Source: Rheinheimera sp. MMS21-TC3 (GTDB lineage: Bacteria; Pseudomonadota; Gammaproteobacteria; Enterobacterales; Alteromonadaceae). From it: a DNA stretch of 64,000 bases. Position numbers and translations under genes: made by a program. The notes beneath the pieces are model-generated. The model was not told where the DNA came from, ran no database searches, and saw nothing but the letters and a program-made list of their open reading frames with translations. Below, one piece after another: positions 1 to 11,500 of this stretch. Positions within the stretch are counted from its first letter, which is position 1. Every line of letters starts with the position of its first letter. The stretch spans positions 496,001-560,000 of the forward strand of contig NZ_CP135084.1 in assembly GCF_032229285.1 (NCBI RefSeq). The letters are read 5' to 3'.

Positions 1-1
1 A

Positions 2-544
2 ATTGAAGACGTATTCTCAATTGCTGGTCGTGGTACAGTAGTAACTGGCCGTGTAGAGCAAGGTATCATCAAAGTAGGCGAGACAGTAGAAATCGTTGGT
101 ATCAAAGATACAGTAGCGACGACTTGTACTGGTGTAGAGATGTTCCGTAAGTTGTTAGACGAAGGTCGTGCAGGTGAGAACATTGGTGCCTTATTACGTG
201 GTACTAAGCGTGAAGACGTAGAGCGTGGCCAAGTATTAGCGAAGCCAGGTTCAATCAAGCCACACACTAAGTTTGAAGGTGAAGTGTACGTATTATCAAA
301 AGAAGAAGGTGGTCGTCATACTCCATTCTTCAAAGGTTACCGTCCACAATTCTACTTCCGTACGACAGACGTAACGGGCTCAGTAGAGTTACCAGAAGGC
401 GTAGAAATGGTAATGCCAGGCGACAACTTGAAGTTTGTTGTTGAATTAATTTGCCCAATCGCGATGACAGAAGGTTTACGCTTCGCTATCCGTGAAGGTG
501 GCCGCACAGTAGGTGCTGGTGTAGTATCAAAAATCGTTGCTTAA
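2..544 (+). CDS. tuf: Elongation factor Tu, first copy (3' part only)
   Basis: EF-Tu is the GTPase that brings aminoacyl-tRNA to the ribosome. The window opens inside the gene, so only codons equivalent to residues 215-394 are present: the end of the GTPase region and both beta-barrel domains. The translation is identical to the complete tuf gene at 15978-17162. At DNA level only two synonymous differences are seen, at positions 379 and 388, and identity continues through the terminator to 596. This is the tuf copy that precedes tRNA-Trp and secE-nusG, the usual place of tufB in gammaproteobacteria. The 5' end, start codon and promoter lie outside the window. Confidence 0.97.
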   Translation: MEDVFSIAGRGTVVTGRVEQGIIKVGETVEIVGIKDTVATTCTGVEMFRKLLDEGRAGENIGALLRGTKREDVERGQVLAKPGSIKPHTKFEGEVYVLSKEEGGRHTPFFKGYRPQFYFRTTDVTGSVELPEGVEMVMPGDNLKFVVELICPIAMTEGLRFAIREGGRTVGAGVVSKIVA

Positions 545-567
545 TAGTTAACGTATTTTAGATATCT

Positions 568-594
568 AAAAGGCCCCAAACGGGGCCTTTTTTA
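568..594 (+). terminator. Rho-independent terminator of first tuf gene
   Basis: A stem AAAGGCCCC / GGGGCCTTT with a short AAAC loop is followed by a run of six T. It begins about 24 bases after the tuf stop codon. The same hairpin follows the second tuf gene at 17186-17212 base for base. Confidence 0.93.
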
Positions 595-655
595 TTTAGT
601 TTGCTGCAAAAAAACAAAAAAAGTAAAATCTATTTGCAATAAACAATCACTATGC

Positions 656-683
656 TTGTGTTAGCCTGTGTACGCAGTATAAT
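656..683 (+). promoter_or_regulatory. Sigma70 promoter for tRNA-Trp (and possibly secE-nusG)
   Basis: TTGTGT at 656-661 and a consensus TATAAT at 678-683 are separated by 16 bases. The bases ACGCAGTATAAT match the -10 region of the rpsJ promoter at 19982-19993. No terminator is seen between tRNA-Trp and secE, so transcription may run on into secE-nusG. Confidence 0.65.
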
Positions 684-742
684 AAGCGGCTATTAAAAAC
701 TTGGTATTAGTATCAAGTAGTAGTCAGAAGATATAACTTTGT

Positions 743-819
743 AGGGGCGTAGTTCCAATTGGTAGAACAGCGGTCTCCAAAACCGATGGTTGGGGGTTCG
801 AATCCCTCCGCCCCTGCCA
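743..819 (+). tRNA. tRNA-Trp (anticodon CCA)
   Basis: The 77-nt cloverleaf has acceptor stem AGGGGCG / CGCCCCT, discriminator G and an encoded CCA end. The anticodon loop CTCCAAA gives anticodon CCA (Trp), and the T-arm GGGGGTTCGAATCCC is canonical. It lies between tuf and secE. Confidence 0.97.
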
Positions 820-892
820 CATTTTTTGGTGTAGAAATAGTCTACATCTGGTAGTTAGTTGCTTTTAGCAGTCAAGTTAAGTGAGTCGAAGC

Positions 893-1267
893 ATGAGCGC
901 AGCAAGTGAAACCCCAAATAGTGGATTAGAAATAGTTAAATGGTTGTTGGTGTTTGCAATTTTAGCTGCTGCAGTAGTAGGTAATTATGTTTATGAGTTA
1001 TCTGCATTAGAGCGAGCCATCGCTGTTGTGGTATTGGTTATTATCGCTGGTGTGGTTGCAGGTCAAACATACAAAGGCAAGACCTTTATTAACTTTGCTA
1101 AAGAAGCGCGTACAGAAGTACGTAAAGTGGTATGGCCAACTCGCCAAGAAACGATGCAAACAACAATAGTAGTATTAATTGCTACTGTTATTATGGGCAT
1201 AATTCTTTGGGGATTAGATGCAATTTTATTAAGATTAGTTTCATTTTTAACTGGATTAGGGATTTAA
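893..1267 (+). CDS. secE: Preprotein translocase subunit SecE
   Basis: SecE clamps SecY in the inner-membrane SecYEG channel for protein export. The 124-residue product has three hydrophobic segments (about residues 14-34, 38-57 and 93-120), as in the enterobacterial type, and the conserved cytoplasmic stretch with FAKEARTEVRKVVWPTRQE before the last one. A GTG four codons upstream (881) is in frame, but the ATG at 893 gives a start MSAASETPNSG that aligns with known SecE starts, so it is preferred; neither has a strong ribosome-binding site. nusG follows after 3 bases. Confidence 0.95.
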   Translation: MSAASETPNSGLEIVKWLLVFAILAAAVVGNYVYELSALERAIAVVVLVIIAGVVAGQTYKGKTFINFAKEARTEVRKVVWPTRQETMQTTIVVLIATVIMGIILWGLDAILLRLVSFLTGLGI

Positions 1268-1270
1268 GAC

Positions 1271-1810
1271 ATGGCAGAAAAGATGCGTTGGTATGTAGTA
1301 CAAGCCTTTTCTGGCTATGAGCAGCGGGTAGCAACTTCATTGCGCGAATATATTCGTATTAACGAGATGGAAGATAAGTTTGGTGAAGTCTTAGTGCCTA
1401 CTGAAGAAGTCATTGAGATGCGGGCAGGCCAAAAGCGTAAATCAGAGCGTAAATTTTTTCCTGGCTATGTATTAGTACAGATGGAAATGTGCGAAGAAGC
1501 TTGGCACTTAGTAAAAAGCGTGCCTCGCGTGTTAGGCTTTATTGGTGGCACATCAGATCGCCCAGCACCTATTTCTGAAAAAGAAGCCATGACGATATTA
1601 AATCGTCTTGAAGATAATGCTGATAAACCAAAACCAAAAACACTGTTTGAAACAGGTGAAGTTGTCCGTGTTACGGAAGGTCCTTTTGCTGACTTTAACG
1701 GTGTGGTTGAAGAAGTTGACTACGATAAGAGTCGAGTTAAGGTGTCAGTACTTATATTTGGTCGTTCAACACCGGTTGAACTTGAGTTTGGCCAAGTAGA
1801 AAAAGCATAA
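1271..1810 (+). CDS. nusG: Transcription termination/antitermination protein NusG
   Basis: NusG binds RNA polymerase, suppresses pausing, and links the polymerase to Rho or to ribosomal protein S10. The 179-residue product has the NGN domain (about residues 1-117, starting [14 protein letters not shown]) and a C-terminal KOW domain (about 125-179, with [13 protein letters not shown]). Length is close to the 181 of E. coli. It is translated directly after secE. A hairpin follows, so secE-nusG end before the rplK promoter. Confidence 0.98.
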   Translation: MAEKMRWYVVQAFSGYEQRVATSLREYIRINEMEDKFGEVLVPTEEVIEMRAGQKRKSERKFFPGYVLVQMEMCEEAWHLVKSVPRVLGFIGGTSDRPAPISEKEAMTILNRLEDNADKPKPKTLFETGEVVRVTEGPFADFNGVVEEVDYDKSRVKVSVLIFGRSTPVELEFGQVEKA

Positions 1811-1817
1811 TTAAAGA

Positions 1818-1846
1818 TTGTAACCGGGCGCTGATTAAAATATAAT
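1818..1846 (+). promoter_or_regulatory. Sigma70 promoter of rplKA
   Basis: TTGTAA (1818-1823) and TATAAT (1841-1846) are 17 bases apart, followed by the GC-rich CTGCGCCC. The leader from about 1853 to 1929 contains GGGGAGCC, like the known L1-responsive rplK leader, so feedback by L1 is likely (inference). Confidence 0.8.
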
Positions 1847-1859
1847 CTGCGCCCTTTTT
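1826..1859 (+). terminator. Hairpin terminator after nusG, overlapping the rplK promoter
   Basis: GGGCGC (1826-1831) pairs with GCGCCC (1849-1854), with four further inner pairs (GATT/AATC), and is followed by five T. The -10 element of the rplK promoter lies inside the loop and 3' arm, so the same bases serve termination of nusG and initiation of rplK. Confidence 0.7.
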
Positions 1860-1929
1860 AACGTTGGGGAGCCGCTTGAGTAATTGTCCTCGCATTTACA
1901 AGGCTAAGACCCTAAAACTGAGGTGAAAC

Positions 1930-2358
1930 ATGGCAAAGAAAGTTACTGCACTCATTAAATTGCAGGTAAAAGCTGGTATGGCTAATCCGTCGCCACCAGT
2001 TGGTCCAGCATTGGGTCAGCATGGCGTAAACATCATGGAGTTCTGTAAAGGCTTTAACGCTCGTACAGAAAGCATTGAAAAGGGTATGCCAATCCCAGTA
2101 GTTATTACTGTATACAGCGATCGTTCATTCACGTTCGAAACCCGTACACCACCTGCAGCTTATTTATTATTAAAAGCAGCCGGTTTAAAAAGCGGCTCAG
2201 GCCGTCCAAATACCCAGAAAGTGGGCAAGATCTCTGCAGCTCAGATTGATGAAATCATTAAGATTAAAGAACCTGACTTAACAGCAGCGGATCATGCAGC
2301 AGCAGTACGTACTATTGAAGGTACTGCACGTTCAATGGGTTTAGAGGTGGAGGGTTAA
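1930..2358 (+). CDS. rplK: 50S ribosomal protein L11
   Basis: L11 forms the GTPase-associated centre with 23S rRNA and is needed for RelA activation. The 142-residue length equals E. coli L11. The N-terminal domain carries the proline-rich hinge ([20 protein letters not shown]) that thiopeptides contact, and the C-terminal RNA-binding domain starts near residue 75. The ribosome-binding site GAGGTG precedes the ATG. rplA follows after 3 bases; in the family the pair is feedback-controlled by L1. Confidence 0.99.
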   Translation: MAKKVTALIKLQVKAGMANPSPPVGPALGQHGVNIMEFCKGFNARTESIEKGMPIPVVITVYSDRSFTFETRTPPAAYLLLKAAGLKSGSGRPNTQKVGKISAAQIDEIIKIKEPDLTAADHAAAVRTIEGTARSMGLEVEG

Positions 2359-2361
2359 TCG

Positions 2362-3063
2362 ATGGCTAAATTAACAAAACGTGCAAAGTTAATCCGCTCT
2401 AAAGTAGATTCAACTCGTGAATACGATATCAACGAAGCCGTAGCTTTATTAAAAGAGTTAACAGCGGGTAAGTTTGTAGAAAGCATTGATGTAGCTGTTA
2501 ATCTTGGTATTGACGCTCGTAAATCTGATCAAAACGTTCGTGGCGCTACGGTATTACCACATGGTACAGGCCGTACAGTTCGTGTTGCTGTATTTACTCA
2601 AGGTGCTAATGCTGAGGCTGCTAAAGCTGCCGGCGCTGAAATCGTTGGTATGGAAGATTTAGCTGAGCAAGTTAAGCAAGGCGTTATGGATTTTGACGTT
2701 GTTATCGCATCACCTGACGCTATGCGTGTTGTCGGTATGTTAGGTCAAATTTTAGGCCCTCGCGGCTTAATGCCAAACCCGAAAACTGGTACAGTTACAC
2801 CTAACGTAGCAGAAGCAGTTAAAAATGCTAAAGCAGGTCAGATTCGTTACCGTAATGATAAGAATGGTATCATTCATACTACTATCGGTAAAATTGACTT
2901 CGAAAGCGATAAGTTAAAAGAAAACTTAGAAGCTTTATTAGTGGCATTAAAGCGGGCTAAACCATCAGTAGCAAAAGGTGTTTTCATCAAGAAAGTTACC
3001 ATTTCATCTACTCATGGTGCAGGCTTAACCTTAAATCAAGCTTCGTTAACAGCTACGGTTTAA
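2362..3063 (+). CDS. rplA: 50S ribosomal protein L1
   Basis: L1 forms the mobile stalk that handles deacylated tRNA at the E site, and in relatives it represses its own mRNA. The product has 233 residues (234 in E. coli) and shows the L1 signature [15 protein letters not shown] near residue 132-146. It is cotranscribed with rplK. The next promoter starts 12 bases after its stop codon, and no strong terminator separates it from rplJ, so readthrough into rplJL-rpoBC is probable. Confidence 0.99.
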   Translation: MAKLTKRAKLIRSKVDSTREYDINEAVALLKELTAGKFVESIDVAVNLGIDARKSDQNVRGATVLPHGTGRTVRVAVFTQGANAEAAKAAGAEIVGMEDLAEQVKQGVMDFDVVIASPDAMRVVGMLGQILGPRGLMPNPKTGTVTPNVAEAVKNAKAGQIRYRNDKNGIIHTTIGKIDFESDKLKENLEALLVALKRAKPSVAKGVFIKKVTISSTHGAGLTLNQASLTATV

Positions 3064-3074
3064 TCGTTTAAAGC

Positions 3075-3103
3075 TTTACAGGGCGTGTTGATTATTTTAT
3101 AAT
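3075..3103 (+). promoter_or_regulatory. Sigma70 promoter of rplJL-rpoBC
   Basis: TTTACA (3075-3080) and TATAAT (3098-3103) are separated by 17 bases and followed by CTCGCGCTC. It matches the rplK promoter in layout, including the GC-rich discriminator typical of ppGpp/DksA-responsive promoters. Confidence 0.85.
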
Positions 3104-3119
3104 CTCGCGCTCAATTTTT

Positions 3120-3338
3120 AGGGTAGAAAGCGCAGGAAGAATTGCGCTTTCCGTCCAAGACCGTAGGTGCTGTAATCTGATTTTACGGCTTAAAATATCA
3201 ACCTACGCAGACGGTGTAGACCCCAGGACAGATTAGAATCTTTCTGGCCTCACCGTAAATCGCGCGCTTTATGCCAGCATAAAGCGATGTGTAGGAAACT
3301 GGACACTAATGTCCAGATGAACCAGGAGTTAAGAGCCA
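3120..3338 (+). promoter_or_regulatory. L10 leader (rplJL autoregulatory mRNA leader)
   Basis: The 235-base stretch before rplJ has no gene. It contains the paired CCGTAGG / CCTACG arms and the CAGACGGTG segment of the L10-leader family, to which the L10(L12)4 complex binds and shuts down translation. The region from 3260 to 3320 adds two hairpins (CTTTATG/CATAAAG and TGGACA/TGTCCA). The family assignment is from remembered consensus; the exact 5' edge is approximate. Confidence 0.75.
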
Positions 3339-3833
3339 ATGGCTATTAAGCTTGAAGACAAAAAAGCAATTGTTGCTGAAGTCCAGGAAGCTGCCAAAGG
3401 TGCTTTATCTGCTGTAGTCGCAGACGCTCGTGGTGTCACTGTAGGCAAAATTTCTGCGCTGCGCAAGCAAGCGCGTGAAGCTGGTGTGTGGATGAAAGTT
3501 GTCCGTAATACATTAGTTCGCCGTGCAGTAGAAGGCACTGAATTTGAGTGTTTGAAAGATGTATTTGTAGGTCCAACGTTAATTGCGTTCTCTTCTGAGC
3601 ACCCAGGTGCTGCAGCGCGAATCTTTAAAGAATTCGCGAAAGAGAATAAAGACTTTGAACTTAAAGGTGCAGCTTTCAGCGGTAATACAGTGGATATCGA
3701 GTTGTTAGCATCGTTACCAACATACGACGAAGCTATCGCACGCTTGATGAGCACAATGAAAGAGGCAGCAGCCGGCAAACTTGTACGTACAATTGCCGCG
3801 GTTCGCGACCAAAAACAAGAGCAAGCCGCGTAA
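3339..3833 (+). CDS. rplJ: 50S ribosomal protein L10
   Basis: L10 anchors the L7/L12 stalk on 23S rRNA. The 164-residue product (165 in E. coli) has the N-terminal RNA-binding domain with [20 protein letters not shown] and a C-terminal helix (about 135-164) that recruits L12 dimers. A strong AGGAG precedes the ATG inside the L10 leader. rplL follows after 64 bases, the usual spacing in this operon. Confidence 0.98.
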   Translation: MAIKLEDKKAIVAEVQEAAKGALSAVVADARGVTVGKISALRKQAREAGVWMKVVRNTLVRRAVEGTEFECLKDVFVGPTLIAFSSEHPGAAARIFKEFAKENKDFELKGAAFSGNTVDIELLASLPTYDEAIARLMSTMKEAAAGKLVRTIAAVRDQKQEQAA

Positions 3834-3897
3834 TTATACGTATGGTTTGATAGTAAAGTTTAATCGGGATTCGTCCCCTAATTTAGGGATCTGAGCA

Positions 3898-4263
3898 ATG
3901 TCAGTGACTAAAGATCAAATCTTAGATGCTATCGCAGCAATGTCTGTAATGGATGTAGTTGAATTAGTATCTGCAATGGAAGAAAAATTCGGCGTTTCTG
4001 CCTCTGCTGCCGTAGCTGTTGCTGCAGGCCCAGCGGCTGCTGCTGAAGAGCAAACAGAGTTTAACGTAGTGTTAGCTGGTATCGGTGCTAATAAAGTATC
4101 TGTTATCAAAGCTGTTCGTGGCGCTACAGGTTTAGGTCTGAAAGAAGCTAAAGACTTAGTTGAATCAGCTCCAGCTGTTATCAAAGAAGGCGTTTCTAAA
4201 GACGAAGCAGCAGAACTTAAGAAAACTCTTGAAGAAGCTGGTGCCTCTGTTGAAGTCAAATAA
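3898..4263 (+). CDS. rplL: 50S ribosomal protein L7/L12
   Basis: L7/L12 is the multicopy stalk protein that recruits and activates translational GTPases. The 121-residue product equals the E. coli length. It has the N-terminal dimerisation domain (1-31), an alanine-rich flexible hinge (about 36-52) and the C-terminal domain with [12 protein letters not shown] and [12 protein letters not shown]. Codon use is strongly biased, as expected for one of the most abundant proteins. An attenuator hairpin follows before rpoB. Confidence 0.99.
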   Translation: MSVTKDQILDAIAAMSVMDVVELVSAMEEKFGVSASAAVAVAAGPAAAAEEQTEFNVVLAGIGANKVSVIKAVRGATGLGLKEAKDLVESAPAVIKEGVSKDEAAELKKTLEEAGASVEVK

Positions 4264-4302
4264 TCCGGCTTATACTGGATTATTTGCCTAAAATTTAGGC
4301 TG

Positions 4303-4333
4303 GGCTGGTGATGAATTAATCACCGGCCTTTTT
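4303..4333 (+). terminator. Attenuator hairpin between rplL and rpoB
   Basis: GGC-T-GGTGAT (4303-4312) pairs with ATCACC-G-GCC (4319-4328), one wobble included, and is followed by TTTTT. In E. coli a partial terminator at this place lowers rpoBC transcription relative to the ribosomal proteins; the same role is inferred here. Confidence 0.85.
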
Positions 4334-4436
4334 GCGCTGTGGGACAATGATTTCCCCACCCCGTTGCTACCCAAACTGGTATCAATTACATCCAATAATG
4401 GATGTCGGGAAAAAAATCAGCAAGCTGAGGAACCCC

Positions 4437-7400
4437 ATGACTTATTCTTATTCTGAGAAGAAACGTATCCGTAAGGACTTCGGCAAGCGTCCGGAAGTTC
4501 TGGATGTGCCATACCTGTTGTCGATTCAGATTGAATCATTCAGCAAATTTATTGAGCCAGATCCGGAGGGAGGTTACGGCCTTGAAGCCGCATTCCGCTC
4601 TGTATTCCCAATTAAAAGCTACTCGGGTAGCGCGGAACTGCAGTACGTAAGCTACCGTATTGGGGAGCCCGTATTTGATGTCAAAGAATGTCAGATCCGC
4701 GGTATCACTTACTCAGCGCCATTACGCGTTAAGCTGCGTATGGTCATTTATGACAAAGAAGCCGCACCAGGTACGATTAAAGACATTCGTGAGCAAGAAG
4801 TTTACATGGGTGAAATCCCGCTAATGACTGAGAATGGTACTTTTGTCATTAACGGTACTGAACGTGTTATCGTTTCTCAGCTACACCGTAGTCCAGGTGT
4901 ATTCTTTGATCATGATAGAGGTAAAACCCACTCCTCAGGCAAGGTACTATATAACGCTCGTGTTATTCCTTACCGTGGCTCTTGGTTAGACTTTGAATTT
5001 GATGCTAAAGATAATTTATTTGTCCGTATTGACCGTCGCCGTAAATTACCGGCTACGATTTTATTACGTGCATTAGAGTTAAGTACTGAAGAAATCTTAG
5101 AAACTTTCTTTGAAAGCACTAAGTTTGAAATTAAAGATGGCAAGCTGCTAATGGCAGTTATTGCAAATCGTCTGCGCGGTGAAACTGCAGCATTCGATAT
5201 TAAAGATAATGACGGCGAAATAATCGTAGAACAAGGCCGTCGAATCACCGCCCGCCACGTGCGTCAGCTAGAAAAAACTGGCATGACCATGATGGAAGTA
5301 CCGCATGAGTACGTTGTTGGCCGTGTTCTATCTAAAAATTATGCTGACCGTTCAACCGGAGAGATTATTGCCGAGGCGAACGCAGAGCTCACATTGGAGC
5401 TGTTGGCAAAACTAGCAACTGCTGGTTATGATAGTTTTGAAACCCTCTATATAAATGACTTAGATCATGGTCCTTATGTCTCTGAGACAATTCGTATTGA
5501 TCCAAGTAGCAATAAAATGGAAGCTTTAGTTGAAATCTATCGCATGATGCGTCCTGGTGAACCACCAACGCGCGATGCAGCTGAAACTTTATTCCATAAT
5601 CTGTTTTTCTCAGACGACCGCTATGATTTATCAACAGTGGGCCGGATGAAATTCAATCGTCGTGTTAATTTTGAAGATAACATTGGTGCAGGTGTCTTAA
5701 ATAAAGAAGATATCCTGGCTGTAATGAAAGTGCTAATTGATATTCGTAACGGCCATGGTGAAGTGGATGATATTGACCACTTAGGTAACCGTCGTATCCG
5801 TTCAGTGGGTGAAATGGCAGAAAACCAATTCCGTGTTGGTTTAGTTCGAGTAGAGCGTGCGGTTAAAGAGCGCCTTTCATTAGGTGATCTAGATGCTGTT
5901 ATGCCACAAGACTTAATTAACGCTAAGCCAATTTCAGCTGCAGTTAAAGAGTTCTTTGGTTCAAGCCAGTTATCACAGTTTATGGACCAAAATAACCCAT
6001 TATCAGAAGTGACGCACAAACGCCGTATTTCAGCACTTGGCCCAGGTGGTTTAACTCGTGAGCGTGCAGGCTTTGAAGTACGTGACGTTCACGCAACTCA
6101 CTATGGCCGTGTTTGTCCTATCGAAACACCGGAAGGTCCAAACATTGGTTTAATTAACTCCTTATCAATGTTTGCTCAAACCAACGAATATGGTTTTTTA
6201 GAAACACCATATCGCCGTGTTGAAAATGGTGTTGTTACAGATGATGTAGATTATTTGTCTGCAATTGAAGAAGGCAACTTCGTTATCGCTCAGGCAAACG
6301 CTGAAATGACCGACGAAAACCGTTTGTCAGAAGAGTTAGTGCCGTGTCGTTATAAAAACGAAACTACATTAATGCCAGCAGATAAAGTACAGTATATGGA
6401 TGTTGCTCCTCAGCAAATCGTATCTGTAGCAGCGGCTTTAATTCCATTCTTAGAGCATGATGATGCTAACCGTGCCTTAATGGGTGCGAACATGCAACGT
6501 CAAGCTGTACCTACTTTACGTGCCGATAAGCCGTTGGTTGGTACTGGTATTGAACGCGTTGTTGCTAAAGACTCTGGTGTAACAGTGGTAGCAAAACGTG
6601 GTGGCGTAGTCGACTATGTTGATGCCAGCCGTATTGTTATTAAAGTTAACGAAGACGAGACCCTTCCAGGTGAAGCGGGTATCGATATCTATCGTTTAAC
6701 TAAATACACGCGTTCTAACCAGAACACCTGTATTAACCAGCGCCCATGCGTAAATCACGGCGAGCCGATTGAGCGCGGTGACGTGCTAGCTGACGGTCCT
6801 TCAACAGACTTAGGTGAATTAGCACTAGGCCAGAACTTACGTGTTGCCTTTATGCCGTGGAATGGTTACAACTTCGAAGACTCGATTTTATTATCAGAGC
6901 GTTTAGTAGAGCAAGATCGTTTAACCACTATTCATATTCAAGAATTAAGCTGTATCTCTCGTGATACTAAACTTGGTGCTGAAGAAATTACTGCAGATAT
7001 TCCAAACGTAGGTGAATCGGCTTTATCTAAATTAGATGAAGCGGGTATTGTTTATATTGGTGCTGAAGTAAAAGGTGGCGATATTCTGGTTGGTAAGGTT
7101 ACACCTAAAGGTGAAAGCCAGTTAACACCAGAAGAAAAATTACTACGCGCTATCTTTGGTGAAAAAGCGTCAGACGTTAAAGATTCTTCTTTGCGGGTAC
7201 CAAACTCTGTATCAGGTACTATTATCGATGTTCAGGTATTTACACGCGATGGTCTTGAGAAAGATAAGCGTGCACTTGAAATTGAAGATATGGAAGTTAG
7301 GCAAGCTAAGAAAGATCTTAATGAAGAATTCCGTATTCTTGAAGCCGGCATCTATAACCGAGCCCGCAACTTACTTGAGCAAGCTGGTTTAGATCGTGCC

Positions 7401-8465
7401 ATGCTTAACACCTTAAAAGGTGACAAGTTATTTAATCAAAGCTTAAGCGATGAAGATAAACAAAGCGAGCTAGAGCAATTAGCTGCTCAATTTGAAGAAA
7501 CGCGGATTGAATACGATAAGAAGTTTGAAGCTAAGCGACGTAAAATTACCCAAGGTGATGATTTAGCACCAGGCGTATTAAAAATCGTTAAAGTATATTT
7601 AGCCGTAAAACGCAGTATCCAGCCAGGTGATAAAATGGCCGGCCGTCACGGTAACAAGGGTGTAATCTCTACTATAGTTCCAGTTGAAGATATGCCATAT
7701 GACGAGCACGGTAAACCTGTTGAAATCGTACTGAACCCGCTAGGGGTTCCATCGCGAATGAATATCGGTCAGATCTTAGAAACACACTTAGGCTTAGCTG
7801 CTCGTGGTATAGGTGACAAAATCGATGCCATGATCAAAGAGTACAAAGAAGTGGCTGAGATTCGTGAGTTTTTAACCAAAGTTTATGCTTTAGGTGATTC
7901 ACGGCAAAGCGTAGATATTGCAAGTTTCAGTGATGATGAAGTTCGTCGTTTAGCCCAAAACTTACGTGCTGGCTTACCGGTTGCAACACCGGTATTTGAT
8001 GGCGCTACAGAAGCGGAAATTAAACAACTGTTAGAGCTTGGCGATTTACCATCTAGTGGTCAAATCACCTTGTACGATGGCCGTACTGGTAATAGTTTTG
8101 AGCGTAAAGTAACCGTAGGTTATATGTATATGCTGAAACTGAACCACTTAGTAGACGACAAAATGCATGCCCGTTCTACCGGCTCATACAGCTTAGTAAC
8201 GCAGCAGCCTCTGGGTGGTAAAGCTCAGTTTGGTGGTCAGCGTTTCGGTGAGATGGAAGTGTGGGCACTGGAAGCATATGGTGCTGCGTATACGCTGCAA
8301 GAAATGCTGACAGTGAAGTCAGACGACGTCAATGGCCGTACTAAGATGTATAAGAACATCGTAGATGGTGACCACAGAATGGAACCTGGTATGCCAGAAT
8401 CTTTCAACGTATTAATGAAAGAAATCCGTTCGCTCGGTATTAACATCGAATTGGAAGAGGAATAA
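4437..8465 (+). CDS. rpoB: DNA-directed RNA polymerase subunit beta
   Basis: This is the beta subunit of the core RNA polymerase. The open frame reaches back to 4332, but the ATG at 4437 gives [19 protein letters not shown], matching the E. coli start, has GAGG 7-10 bases upstream, and yields 1342 residues, exactly the E. coli length. The rifampicin region ([23 protein letters not shown]) carries the wild-type residues. The catalytic-region motif [12 protein letters not shown] lies at residues 1064-1075. The upstream extension overlaps the attenuator and is not conserved, so it is rejected. rpoC follows after 65 bases. Confidence 0.99.
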   Translation: MTYSYSEKKRIRKDFGKRPEVLDVPYLLSIQIESFSKFIEPDPEGGYGLEAAFRSVFPIKSYSGSAELQYVSYRIGEPVFDVKECQIRGITYSAPLRVKLRMVIYDKEAAPGTIKDIREQEVYMGEIPLMTENGTFVINGTERVIVSQLHRSPGVFFDHDRGKTHSSGKVLYNARVIPYRGSWLDFEFDAKDNLFVRIDRRRKLPATILLRALELSTEEILETFFESTKFEIKDGKLLMAVIANRLRGETAAFDIKDNDGEIIVEQGRRITARHVRQLEKTGMTMMEVPHEYVVGRVLSKNYADRSTGEIIAEANAELTLELLAKLATAGYDSFETLYINDLDHGPYVSETIRIDPSSNKMEALVEIYRMMRPGEPPTRDAAETLFHNLFFSDDRYDLSTVGRMKFNRRVNFEDNIGAGVLNKEDILAVMKVLIDIRNGHGEVDDIDHLGNRRIRSVGEMAENQFRVGLVRVERAVKERLSLGDLDAVMPQDLINAKPISAAVKEFFGSSQLSQFMDQNNPLSEVTHKRRISALGPGGLTRERAGFEVRDVHATHYGRVCPIETPEGPNIGLINSLSMFAQTNEYGFLETPYRRVENGVVTDDVDYLSAIEEGNFVIAQANAEMTDENRLSEELVPCRYKNETTLMPADKVQYMDVAPQQIVSVAAALIPFLEHDDANRALMGANMQRQAVPTLRADKPLVGTGIERVVAKDSGVTVVAKRGGVVDYVDASRIVIKVNEDETLPGEAGIDIYRLTKYTRSNQNTCINQRPCVNHGEPIERGDVLADGPSTDLGELALGQNLRVAFMPWNGYNFEDSILLSERLVEQDRLTTIHIQELSCISRDTKLGAEEITADIPNVGESALSKLDEAGIVYIGAEVKGGDILVGKVTPKGESQLTPEEKLLRAIFGEKASDVKDSSLRVPNSVSGTIIDVQVFTRDGLEKDKRALEIEDMEVRQAKKDLNEEFRILEAGIYNRARNLLEQAGLDRAMLNTLKGDKLFNQSLSDEDKQSELEQLAAQFEETRIEYDKKFEAKRRKITQGDDLAPGVLKIVKVYLAVKRSIQPGDKMAGRHGNKGVISTIVPVEDMPYDEHGKPVEIVLNPLGVPSRMNIGQILETHLGLAARGIGDKIDAMIKEYKEVAEIREFLTKVYALGDSRQSVDIASFSDDEVRRLAQNLRAGLPVATPVFDGATEAEIKQLLELGDLPSSGQITLYDGRTGNSFERKVTVGYMYMLKLNHLVDDKMHARSTGSYSLVTQQPLGGKAQFGGQRFGEMEVWALEAYGAAYTLQEMLTVKSDDVNGRTKMYKNIVDGDHRMEPGMPESFNVLMKEIRSLGINIELEEE

Positions 8466-8530
8466 ACCGACCTTGAGTTGGGGGGCAGAACTCTGCCCCA
8501 TTCCGGTTTACCTCTTACAGGAGAGCTAAG

Positions 8531-11500
8531 GTGAAAGACTTATTAAAGTTTCTGAAACAACAAACTAAAACCGAAGAGTTTGACGTAATTCGCATCGGTT
8601 TATCTTCACCAGATATGATCCGTTCATGGTCATTTGGTGAAGTGAAAAAACCAGAAACAATTAACTACCGCACTTTTAAGCCAGAGCGTGACGGTTTATT
8701 CTGTGCTCGTATCTTTGGCCCAGTTAAAGACTATGAATGTTTATGCGGTAAGTATAAGCGTTTAAAGCATCGTGGCGTTATTTGTGAAAAATGTGGCGTT
8801 GAAGTTACATTAACTAAAGTACGCCGTGAGCGCATGGGGCATATAGATCTTGCCAGCCCAACGGCCCATATCTGGTTTTTAAAATCATTACCAAGCCGGA
8901 TAGGTTTATTACTTGATATGACATTACGTGATATCGAGCGGGTACTTTATTTTGAAAGCTATGTTGTGACAGAGCCTGGTATGACTTCTTTAGAGCGTCG
9001 GCAGATGCTAACTGAAGAAGAATATCTTGATGTTCTAGAAGAGCATGGCGACGAGTTTGAAGCTAAGATGGGTGCTGAAGCAGTACTCGACATCTTACAA
9101 GGCTTAGACTTACCGCTTGAAATTAAACAAATGCGTGAAGAGTTGCCCACTATTAACTCTGAAACCAAGCGGAAGAAAATCAGTAAGCGTTTAAAGCTAA
9201 TGGAAGCTTTCCATAGTTCTGGTAACAAGCCAGAATGGATGATTATGACAGTACTTCCGGTGTTACCACCAGATTTACGGCCATTAGTGCCATTAGATGG
9301 TGGTCGTTTTGCTACCTCTGATTTAAACGATTTATATCGCCGTGTTATTAACCGTAATAACCGTTTAAAGCGCTTATTAGACTTATCTGCGCCGGATATT
9401 ATTGTTCGTAACGAAAAGCGCATGCTGCAAGAAGCGGTTGATGCCTTACTAGATAATGGTCGTCGTGGTCGTGCTATTACTGGCTCTAACAAGCGCCCGT
9501 TAAAATCTTTGGCCGATATGATCAAAGGTAAGCAAGGTCGTTTCCGTCAGAACTTACTTGGTAAACGTGTAGACTACTCTGGCCGTTCGGTTATCGTTGT
9601 TGGCCCAACCTTACGTTTACACCAATGCGGCTTACCGAAAAAGATGGCTTTAGAGTTATTTAAACCTTTTATCTATGGCAAGTTAGAAATGCGTGGTTTA
9701 GCGACCACCATTAAAGCCGCCAAGAAAATGGTTGAGCGCGAAGAAGCGGCAGTATGGGACGTGTTAGACGAAGTTATTCGTGAGCACCCGGTATTATTAA
9801 ACCGTGCACCAACCCTGCACCGTTTAGGTATTCAAGCATTTGAACCAGTACTGATCGAAGGTAAGGCTATTCAGTTACACCCATTAGTGTGTGCGGCTTA
9901 TAACGCCGACTTCGATGGTGACCAAATGGCGGTTCACGTGCCATTGACTATTGAAGCACAGCTTGAAGCGCGTGCCTTAATGATGTCAACTAACAACGTA
10001 TTATCACCCGCTAACGGTGAGCCAATCATAGTTCCTTCACAAGACGTTGTATTAGGCTTGTACTATATGACGCGTGAAGCAGTTAATGCTAAAGGCGAAG
10101 GCATGTTGTTTAAAAGCGCTAAGGAAGCAGAAAAAGCCTTCCGCGCTGATGTAGCAAGCTTACATGCTAAAGTTAAAGTACGTATTACAGAGGTAGTATT
10201 TGCTGAAGATGGTAGCCGCACAGAAACGACTGCAGTACGCGATACTACAGTTGGTCGGGCTATTTTATATTCAATCTTGCCTGAAGGTTTAGACTTTAAC
10301 AGTGTTAACCATGCAATGGGTAAAAAGCAAATCTCTAAACTGTTAAACGGCGCTTATCGTCGTATCGGTTTAAAGCAAACTGTTATTCTTGCTGACCAAA
10401 TTATGTATACCGGTTTCCATTACGCTATGTTATCTGGCGTATCGGTTGGTATTAATGATTTAGTTATTCCAGAATCAAAAACGACTATTATCAATGCAGC
10501 AGAAGATGAAGTCGCTGAAATTCAAGATCAGTTCCAGCAAGGTCTAGTAACAGCCGGTGAAAAGTACAATAAAGTTATTGATATTTGGTCAACCGCTAAC
10601 GAGACATTGTCAAAATCGATGATGGAAAACTTGTCAGTTGAAGATGTAGTTGATCGCGATGGTAATACCGTTAAGCAGCAATCATTTAACTCGGTTTATA
10701 TGATGGCTGACTCAGGTGCACGGGGTTCGCCAGCCCAGATCCGTCAGTTAGCGGCAATGCGCGGCTTGATGGCTAAACCAGATGGTTCAATCATCGAAAC
10801 ACCAATTACTGCAAACTTCCGTGAAGGATTAAGTGTATTACAATACTTTATCTCTACCCATGGTGCTCGTAAAGGTTTGGCCGATACGGCATTAAAAACG
10901 GCAAACTCAGGTTACTTAACGCGTCGTTTAGTAGACGTTGCCCAAGACTTAGTAGTAACAGAATTTGACTGTGGATCTGAGCACGGCATAGTAATGAAAC
11001 CACTAATCGAAGGTGGTGATGTAGTTGAAGGTTTACGTGAGCGGGTACTAGGCCGTGTGGTTATAGGTGACGTGGTTATTCCATCAACAGAAGAAGTGTT
11101 AATTGAAGACGGCACTATGCTAGATGAAGCCTTATGTGATGCGTTAGAGAAGCATTCTATTGATGAAGTGCATGTGCGGTCAGTAATCACCTGTCAAACT
11201 GACTTTGGTGTTTGTGCCAAATGTTATGGCCGTGATTTAGCCCGTGGTCACTTAATTAATGCTGGTGAAGCTGTAGGTGTTATTGCTGCTCAATCAATAG
11301 GTGAGCCCGGTACCCAGTTAACGATGCGTACCTTCCATATCGGTGGTGCGGCATCACGAGCATCAGCAGAAAACAGTGTACAGGTCAAAAATGCCGGTAC
11401 CTTAAAGCTGCAAAATGCTAAATATGTACGTAATCCTGATAATAAAATTGTTATTACATCTCGTTCAGCTGAAGTAACAGTATTTGATGAGTTAGGTCGT

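Noticed and set aside
3329..3778. 149-codon frame antisense to rplJ
   Set aside because: It is a shadow of rplJ caused by strong codon bias; it is Ser/Ala-rich with no domain.
4332..4436. 35-codon N-terminal extension of rpoB
   Set aside because: It overlaps the attenuator hairpin, has no ribosome-binding site, and the ATG at 4437 gives the exact E. coli length and start.
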